A stretch of 64,000 nt of DNA from Kiloniellaceae bacterium (GTDB taxonomy: Bacteria; Pseudomonadota; Alphaproteobacteria; Kiloniellales; Kiloniellaceae), in NCBI GenBank assembly GCA_021776195.1, contig JAJFGK010000162.1, positions 62,001-126,000 on the forward strand. The letters run 5' to 3'. The notes under the pieces were generated by a model. That model did no database searches and had not been told where the DNA came from. It saw only the letters and a list, made by a program, of their open reading frames with translations. Shown one piece after another: positions 59,197-64,000 of this stretch. Each line of letters opens with the position of its first letter. The first letter of the stretch is position 1. The position numbers and the translations under genes were made by a program.

Positions 59197-60596
59197 GACG
59201 GTCTCCCATCGCGCGCCGGCGCCCCGGCGCCGACTTCTACGTTGGTGTCTTCTATCTTCGCGTCGAGGTAATTCTGCACCCAGCGCGCGGTTCTGACCAG
59301 CCGGTCGTCGCCCTGGGCGCTGCCGATCAACTGCACACCGATGGGCAGCCCGGTCTTGCCGGTCAGCCAGGGCAGCGAGAGCGCCGGAAGACCGCTGAAG
59401 GTCCCGAGGGTGCAGAAAATGGGATCGCCGGTTCCCTCTTCAAGGGCGCGCGCCTCGCCGGTGGCGGCGGGCGTGAGGATGGCGTCGTAGTCCTTGAAGA
59501 AGGCAGCGAAGTAGCTCTCCGCCGCCGCGACCATCGCCAAGGCCTCCTCGTAGCGGGCGGCGCTATGGCCGCGGCCGCGCGCCAGCGCCGCCTGCATCGA
59601 GGGGCTGAGCCGGTCCCAGTGGCGCTCCATCTCGTCCTTCAGGTGGAGGCTCATTTCGTGCTCGTGAATGACGCCGTGGCAATCGATGATCTTGGCGAAG
59701 TCCGCCGGCGCCGGCAGCTTCTCGACCCGGCCGCCGAGGCTGTCGATCAACTCGGCGAAGGCCGCGCCGGCGTCCTCGTCGAGACGCTCGCCGTAGGGCA
59801 GGTCGAACCAGGCCAGCGCGGGTTCGACGGGCGCTTCTTCTTGCCAACCGGCGAGCAGGGCGGGACGGGGCCGGGCATAGCTGGCGGGGTCCTCGGGGTC
59901 GTAACCGCCCAGGGCGTCGGCCAGCAGGCAGAGATCCTCCAGTGAGCGGGCGAAGAGGCCGACGTGGTCCAGGGTCCGCGAGGTCCGCAGCGCGCCGCGC
60001 CGCGGCAGGACGCCCCGGGTCGGCTTGAAGCCGTAGATGCCGCAGAAGGAGGCCGGCCGGAGGGTCGAGCCGTTGGTCTGGCTGCCGAGCGCGAGCGGCA
60101 GGTGGCCGCTCGCCACCGCCGCGGCCGAGCCGCTGGAGGAACCGCCGGGGGTGCGTGCCGGGTCGTGGGGATTGGTCGTCCCGGCGGGATGGGAAAAGGC
60201 GAACTCGGTGGTCACGGTCTTGCCCATGATCACGGCGCCGGCCTCGCGCAGCTTGCTGACGACCATTGAGTCCAAGGCCGGTCGGCGACCTTGATGGATC
60301 GGCGAGCCGTAGGCGGTCGGCATGTCGGCGGTGTCGAAGATGTCCTTGATGCCGACGGGCACGCCCTGCAGTGCCCCCTGGGGCAGGCCGCGCCGGTGCA
60401 GTTCGTCCATTTCCCGTGCCTGGGCCAGGGCCTGGTCGGCGGAGAGGTGGGCCCAGGCGCCGATGGTCTCGTCGGTGCTGGCGATCCGCTCCAGGCAGGC
60501 GCCGACAAGCTCCTCGGAGGTGATCAGGCCAGCGCGGATCCTCTCGGCCGCTTCGCGGGCCGTCAACTGCCAGAGCATGGATTTGGGTTCCGCCAT
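59193..60596 (-). CDS. Amidase signature family enzyme
   Basis: A 467-residue amidase of the GatA-like family. The Ser-cisSer-Lys triad is visible: K84 in PVGIKDIFDT, the GGSSSGS loop at 151-157, and nucleophile S177 in LGSQTNGSTLRP. The N-terminal LTAREAAERIRAGLITSEEL is typical. It lies 12 bases downstream of dctM and is coupled to the small membrane gene, so the TRAP transporter may import its amide substrate or product. No GatB/GatC is nearby, so it is not the tRNA amidotransferase. Confidence 0.9.
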   Translation of the reverse strand: MAEPKSMLWQLTAREAAERIRAGLITSEELVGACLERIASTDETIGAWAHLSADQALAQAREMDELHRRGLPQGALQGVPVGIKDIFDTADMPTAYGSPIHQGRRPALDSMVVSKLREAGAVIMGKTVTTEFAFSHPAGTTNPHDPARTPGGSSSGSAAAVASGHLPLALGSQTNGSTLRPASFCGIYGFKPTRGVLPRRGALRTSRTLDHVGLFARSLEDLCLLADALGGYDPEDPASYARPRPALLAGWQEEAPVEPALAWFDLPYGERLDEDAGAAFAELIDSLGGRVEKLPAPADFAKIIDCHGVIHEHEMSLHLKDEMERHWDRLSPSMQAALARGRGHSAARYEEALAMVAAAESYFAAFFKDYDAILTPAATGEARALEEGTGDPIFCTLGTFSGLPALSLPWLTGKTGLPIGVQLIGSAQGDDRLVRTARWVQNYLDAKIEDTNVEVGAGAPARDGRPS

Positions 60597-60608
60597 TTCA
60601 GGGCAACC

Positions 60609-61976
60609 TCAGGGAATGTACTCGCCGAAGAGCGCGTCGGGCAGCCACAGGGCGATGCCCGGGAACCTGTACATCAGGACCATGCTGAAAATGACGATCG
60701 CCAGGTAGGGCATGATGCCCCGGAAAATCTGCATCAGCTCGATCTGGGACTTCAGCACGCCCTTCAGATAGTAGGCCGACATGGCCATGGGCGGTGTCAG
60801 GAAGGAGGTCTGCAGGTTCAGCGCCACCAGCATGGCGAAGAAGTAGGGATTGACCCCGAAGAGATCCAGCATCGGCAGGAAGATCGGCACGAAGATAATC
60901 AGGATCTCGGACCACTCCAGGGGCCAGCCCAGCAGGAAGATGATCAACTGGCAGAGCACCAGGAACTGCCAGGGCGCCAGGTCCAGCGCGACGATCCAGT
61001 GCTCGATCACGTCGTGGCCGCCGAGGTAGGAGAAAATCGAGGCGAAGGTCCAGGAGCCGACGAACATCCAGCAGACCATGGCGGTCGCCTTGGCGGTCAG
61101 GAAGACCGACTCCTTGACCTTCTCCCAACTCAGCGAGCGGTAGATCAGGGCCAGGACGAGACCACCCAGGGCCCCCATGGCCGCGGCCTCCGCCGGCGTG
61201 GCGAGGCCGCCCAGGATCGACCCCAGCACCAGCATGATCAGCACGGTCAAGGGCACGAAGGAGGTCAGGAGCTGCAGGTAGATCTGTTTCCTCGAGGGCG
61301 CATCGTCCATCTTCGGCGGCGGCGCCAGCCGGGGGTCGAGTTTGGCCCGGACCAGGACATAGAGGATGTAAAATCCGGCCAGCATCAGCCCAGGAAAGAC
61401 CGCCGCCGCATAGAGCCTCAGCGGCGACAGCTCGGCGATGGCGGCATAGACGATCAGCATGATCGAAGGCGGGATCAGAATCCCCAGGGTCCCGCCGGCG
61501 CAGATCACGCCGGAGGCGAACTCCTTGTTGTAGTTGGCCGCCGCCATGGCCGGGAAGGCGAGCAGACCCATCAGCGTCACCACCGCGCCGACGATGCCGC
61601 TGGCGGTGGAGAATACCGTGCAGGTGATCAGCGCCGCGATGGCCATGGAGCCCGGCAGGTTGCGGGCCGCGAGCTGCAACGAGGAGAACAAGCGCCCGAC
61701 GATATTGGCGCGCTCGACCACGTAGCCCATGAAGAGGAACAGCGGGATGGCGACCAGGGTGTCGTTCTCCATCACCGAATAGGTGTTCTGGTTCAGCAGA
61801 TAGAAGATCTGGTTGTCGAAGGCGTCGGCGATGGTCTCGATGGAGCCGGCCTGATAGTAGGCGTAGTAACCAAAGCCCACGCCCATGGCCAACAGCGTAA
61901 AGGCGATCGGAAAGCCGAGCAGGACCAGGACGATGAACAGCGCCAGCATGAAAATCGCGACTTCGGGATTGGTCAT
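60609..61976 (-). CDS. dctM: TRAP transporter large permease (DctM type)
   Basis: A 455-residue multi-helix permease of the TRAP family, the Na+-coupled translocation subunit. About twelve hydrophobic segments occur. Family signatures include MLALFIVLVLLGFPIAFTLL, VAIPLFLFMGYVVERANIVG, SGIVGAVVTLMGLLAFPAM and PPSIMLIVYAAIAELSPLRL. I place the start at ATG 61976 with AGGAAG upstream; the longer frame runs through the inverted-repeat segment. It is separated from dctQ by an unusually long 323-base gap. Confidence 0.93.
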   Translation of the reverse strand: MTNPEVAIFMLALFIVLVLLGFPIAFTLLAMGVGFGYYAYYQAGSIETIADAFDNQIFYLLNQNTYSVMENDTLVAIPLFLFMGYVVERANIVGRLFSSLQLAARNLPGSMAIAALITCTVFSTASGIVGAVVTLMGLLAFPAMAAANYNKEFASGVICAGGTLGILIPPSIMLIVYAAIAELSPLRLYAAAVFPGLMLAGFYILYVLVRAKLDPRLAPPPKMDDAPSRKQIYLQLLTSFVPLTVLIMLVLGSILGGLATPAEAAAMGALGGLVLALIYRSLSWEKVKESVFLTAKATAMVCWMFVGSWTFASIFSYLGGHDVIEHWIVALDLAPWQFLVLCQLIIFLLGWPLEWSEILIIFVPIFLPMLDLFGVNPYFFAMLVALNLQTSFLTPPMAMSAYYLKGVLKSQIELMQIFRGIMPYLAIVIFSMVLMYRFPGIALWLPDALFGEYIP

Positions 61977-61983
61977 CTTCCTA

Positions 61984-62246
61984 GTACCGCCTGTCACGGA
62001 AGGGAGCATCGTCTGATCGTCTCGGCGTTCGATCCGGGAAGGAAGCGTCGCGACAGCGATGCGGGCCATCGGTGAGCGGCGTTGACGCACCCGGTCGGGC
62101 GCCGAGACGACCCGAAGGGCGACCTGGAAAGGCTTTCGGACGGCAGATCGGGGCACTCGTGATGCCAGGCATCATCTCGCCCCCCGCTCTTTGCCGAAAA
62201 CCTTGCCAGGTCGTCATACGACGCTCCCTTCCGTGATAGGCGGTAC
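61984..62246. repeat. 263-bp segment bounded by 33-bp imperfect inverted repeats
   Basis: The 323-base gap between dctQ and dctM holds inverted arms at 61984-62016 and 62214-62246 that match at 30 of 33 positions; the shared core is tcacggaagggagc. Both ends carry GTAC, which could be a target duplication or just the end of the arms. A second perfect 11-base inverted repeat, TCGTCTCGGCG (62017-62027) and CGCCGAGACGA (62100-62110), lies inside. No convincing gene is inside. It looks like a MITE or a structured RNA element. Confidence 0.7.
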
Positions 62247-62299
62247 TCGTGCTCCGGGCCGGGCAGGTCATGGTCTGTCGTTCCGATTTCGGGGCTTGA

Positions 62300-62899
62300 T
62301 CAGCGTTTGTCGGCCAGGACCGACTCGATGAGGGCGTCTTCGGTCTCCCGCACGTCCGCCAGGCGGTCGAGCCAGATGCCGCTGCGCATCGCTTTCCAGC
62401 AGCGCAGGGCTTCGGCGATGCCCTGGAGGATCAAAAGACCGCCGGCGATAGGGATCAGCGTCTTGAAAAAGTAAATCTGAATGCGGGCCGGGCTGTTCCA
62501 GCTCACCTCCTGGTAACGCCAGGAGTCGGCGGCAATCTCGGTGCCGTACCAGAAGAGGGCCAGCATGCCGGGGAAGAAAAACAGGATGTAGAGAGTGAAA
62601 TCGATTCCCGCCTGCCATTTGACCGGCAACAGCCGGTAGAGCACATCGCCGCGCACATGACCGTCTTGGGCCAGGGCATAGGGTCCGGCCATCAAGAACA
62701 GGGCACCGTACATCTGCACCATCATGTCGAAGGCCCAGACCGTGGGGGCATTCAGCAGATAGCGGACGAAAACCTCGTAGGAGACCGAAAAGGTCAGAAT
62801 CAGGATGCACCAGCCGAAGGCGCGGCCGACCCAGATACTCAGGCTCTCGATGGCATGGATCACGAATGTCACGACTGCCCCCTCCCACTCCGGCAGCAC
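62300..62899 (-). CDS. dctQ: TRAP transporter small permease (DctQ type)
   Basis: A 199-residue small permease with four hydrophobic helices: FVIHAIESLSIWVGRAFGWC region, FDMMVQMYGALFLMAGPYAL, DFTLYILFFFPGMLALFWYG and TLIPIAGGLLILQGIAEALR. It has the DctQ pattern FVRYLLNAPTVW and GHVRGDVLYRLLP. It lies 61 bases downstream of the DctP gene; its partner dctM is downstream beyond the inverted-repeat segment. Confidence 0.9.
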   Translation of the reverse strand: MLPEWEGAVVTFVIHAIESLSIWVGRAFGWCILILTFSVSYEVFVRYLLNAPTVWAFDMMVQMYGALFLMAGPYALAQDGHVRGDVLYRLLPVKWQAGIDFTLYILFFFPGMLALFWYGTEIAADSWRYQEVSWNSPARIQIYFFKTLIPIAGGLLILQGIAEALRCWKAMRSGIWLDRLADVRETEDALIESVLADKR

Positions 62900-62960
62900 C
62901 AGATCGGGGGCCGGTGATCCGGCCCCCGATCAGTCGTCTTGGAAACTTCGGCGCCGCGGC

Positions 62961-64000
62961 TTAGCCGAAGTGGTGTTTATAGGCCAGCTTGTAGTCCGGC
63001 TGGTTGAGGTTCAGGTAGTCCATGACCTGCTTGGCATAAGCCTTTTGCGACTCGATGACCTTGGCGAAGAAGGCATCCTCGCCCGAGATCCGGTCGACCA
63101 CGATATCCCAGGCGGCGAGCTGTGCCGCCATGACCGAGTCGGGCGTGCGGTAGACGTTCACGCCTTCGTCGCGCAGCTTGCCGAGGTCTTCGGCATAACG
63201 CTTGGTGTTGTGCCAGTAGAAGTTGGAGTTCTCCGCTTCGGAGGCATGCCTCAAGATCGCCTGAAGCTCCGAGGGCAGGCCTTCGTAGGTCTTCTTGTTG
63301 AAAGTCACCTCGAAGAATTCCTGCGACTGGTGGAAGCTCGCCAGGTGGTAATGCTTGGAGACGTCCTGCATGCCGAAATCGCGGTCCGAGGTCGGATTGT
63401 TGAATTCGGCCGCGTCGATCAGGCCCGACTTCATGGCCGGCTGGATTTCGCCGCCGGGCAGCTGCACCACGGACATGCCCATTTCCAGCAAGACGTCGGC
63501 GGCAAGACCGACGGTCCGGTACTTGAGGCCGTTCATCTGCGAGGCGTCCTTGATCTCTTCCTTGAACCAACCGAGCGGCTGGGCCGGCATCGCGCTGTTG
63601 AAGAAGCTGACCACGTTGAGGCCCAGGCTGGCCATCAGCTCGTCGAAGAGCTCCTGGCCGCCGCCATAGTGGATCCAGCCGAGCACTTCCTGGCTCGACC
63701 AGCCGAAACAGGGCCCGGTGCCGAAGAGCGAAGCCGACTTCGACTTCGAATACCAGTAGGCCGGCACATAGTGCGCGGCATCCAGCACGCCGCGGTGAAC
63801 GGCATCTTGCATCTGGCTGGTCTTGACCACGGAGTTGACCGCGAGCAGATCGATCTTGAGATCCTTGCCGGCCATGGCGTGGACCCGCTCGACATAGGAC
63901 TTGGCGTTCTCCAGGAAGATACCGCCGCCCCAGGCGGCCTGCATCTTCAGGACCTTGGGTTCCGCGCGCGCAATGCTCGGAGCCGCAAGCCCGGCAACGG
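62961..64000 (-). CDS. dctP: Partial TRAP transporter solute-binding protein (DctP family)
   Basis: The gene runs off the right edge; the visible C-terminal 345 or so residues include the end of a signal peptide (LAAPSIARA) and the mature N-terminus EPKVLKMQAAWGGG. The DctP fold is shown by MQAAWGGGIFLENAKSYVER, LAVNSVVKTSQMQDAVHRGV and the binding arginine region MNGLKYRTVGLAADVLLEMG; GLIDAAEFNNPTSDRDFGMQ matches the mannitol/chloroaromatic-type subgroup. It precedes dctQ, dctM and the amidase, so it sets the transporter's specificity. The start and most of the signal are missing. Confidence 0.92.
   Translation of the reverse strand, partial: VAGLAAPSIARAEPKVLKMQAAWGGGIFLENAKSYVERVHAMAGKDLKIDLLAVNSVVKTSQMQDAVHRGVLDAAHYVPAYWYSKSKSASLFGTGPCFGWSSQEVLGWIHYGGGQELFDELMASLGLNVVSFFNSAMPAQPLGWFKEEIKDASQMNGLKYRTVGLAADVLLEMGMSVVQLPGGEIQPAMKSGLIDAAEFNNPTSDRDFGMQDVSKHYHLASFHQSQEFFEVTFNKKTYEGLPSELQAILRHASEAENSNFYWHNTKRYAEDLGKLRDEGVNVYRTPDSVMAAQLAAWDIVVDRISGEDAFFAKVIESQKAYAKQVMDYLNLNQPDYKLAYKHHFG

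Noticed and set aside
60291..62075. Plus-strand open frame of 594 codons, His/Gln-rich
   Set aside because: It is antisense to the amidase and DctM genes and its His/Gln/Asp repeats come from their codons.
61981..62271. 96-codon minus-strand frame in the dctQ-dctM gap
   Set aside because: It spans both arms of the inverted repeat, contains no domain, and has an Arg/Pro-rich chance composition.

Overview
The window looks like chromosomal DNA of a high-GC alphaproteobacterium, most likely of the Rhodospirillales/Kiloniellales type. The support is the gene content and order: petABC next to trmL-hemF, prs-rplY-pth-ychF, the MoxR/DUF58/BatA-like cluster beside DUF1285-NUDIX-cca, an OmpR/EnvZ pair next to a MarR gene and ilvE, an NDUFAF7-type methyltransferase, a phasin, and aerobic HemF. 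Species cannot be fixed by eye. I saw no rRNA, tRNA, prophage, CRISPR array or full-length insertion sequence. Most of the window is core housekeeping DNA. Several stretches look less GC-rich and more accessory: about 14.6-17.3 kb, 23.7-25.1 kb, 43.2-46.1 kb and 57.1-58.9 kb.

Layout. 1-3.9 kb: a cut-off small protein gene, then an MttB-like methyltransferase, a ketopantoate-reductase-like enzyme and a fumarylacetoacetate-hydrolase-like enzyme. 4-11.9 kb (minus): a secreted phosphoesterase and the four-gene MoxR-DUF58-BatA/DUF4159-membrane vWA-like cluster. 12-14.6 kb (plus): DUF1285, CoA-type NUDIX and CCA-adding enzyme. 14.7-17.1 kb: a LysR regulator divergent from a CutA/Nif3-like protein and a PEP-mutase/isocitrate-lyase family enzyme. 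17.3-23.7 kb: hemF and trmL divergent from petABC, followed by mtnP-mtnA (methionine salvage). 23.8-25 kb: a small secreted-protein gene broken by a 103-bp palindromic element, and a TetR gene. 25.2-34 kb (minus): ychF, pth, rplY, prs, a possible 22-aa ORF, an M24-like protein, pgeF, an NDUFAF7-like methyltransferase, lgt and hldD.

34.2-40.6 kb (plus): an apparent membrane-maintenance operon of an unknown 179-aa protein, PspA, YqiJ and the flotillin YqiK, followed by a large secreted beta-lactamase-fold protein. 40.7-43.2 kb: ubiK, ybjN-like, proC and ybaK-like. 43.2-46.1 kb: a cysteine-rich MarR regulator divergent from a secreted protein and a redoxin, then a methyltransferase. 46.3-48.8 kb: TetR, a phasin with a symmetric operator around its promoter, csaA, a 37-aa membrane peptide with an FNR-type box, and a glycine-zipper protein. 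49-53.2 kb: EnvZ-like kinase, PetR-like regulator, PetP-like MarR, ilvE and a Gre-family factor. 53.3-57 kb: a secreted lectin-like protein and a periplasmic TPR-CHAT-SH3 protein. 57.1-59 kb: TetR with two matching operators around itself, an SDR and an NTF2-like protein. 59-64 kb (minus): a TRAP transporter (DctP, DctQ, DctM) with an amidase and a small membrane protein; a 263-bp inverted-repeat-bounded segment lies between dctQ and dctM.

The most interesting signals are the 103-bp palindromic insertion whose removal exactly restores a reading frame, the structured segment inside the TRAP operon, the PspA/YqiJ/flotillin operon with an unknown first gene, the Cys-cluster MarR locus, and the FNR-box-linked 37-aa membrane peptide. 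All family assignments rest on reading motifs by eye; no database search was run.
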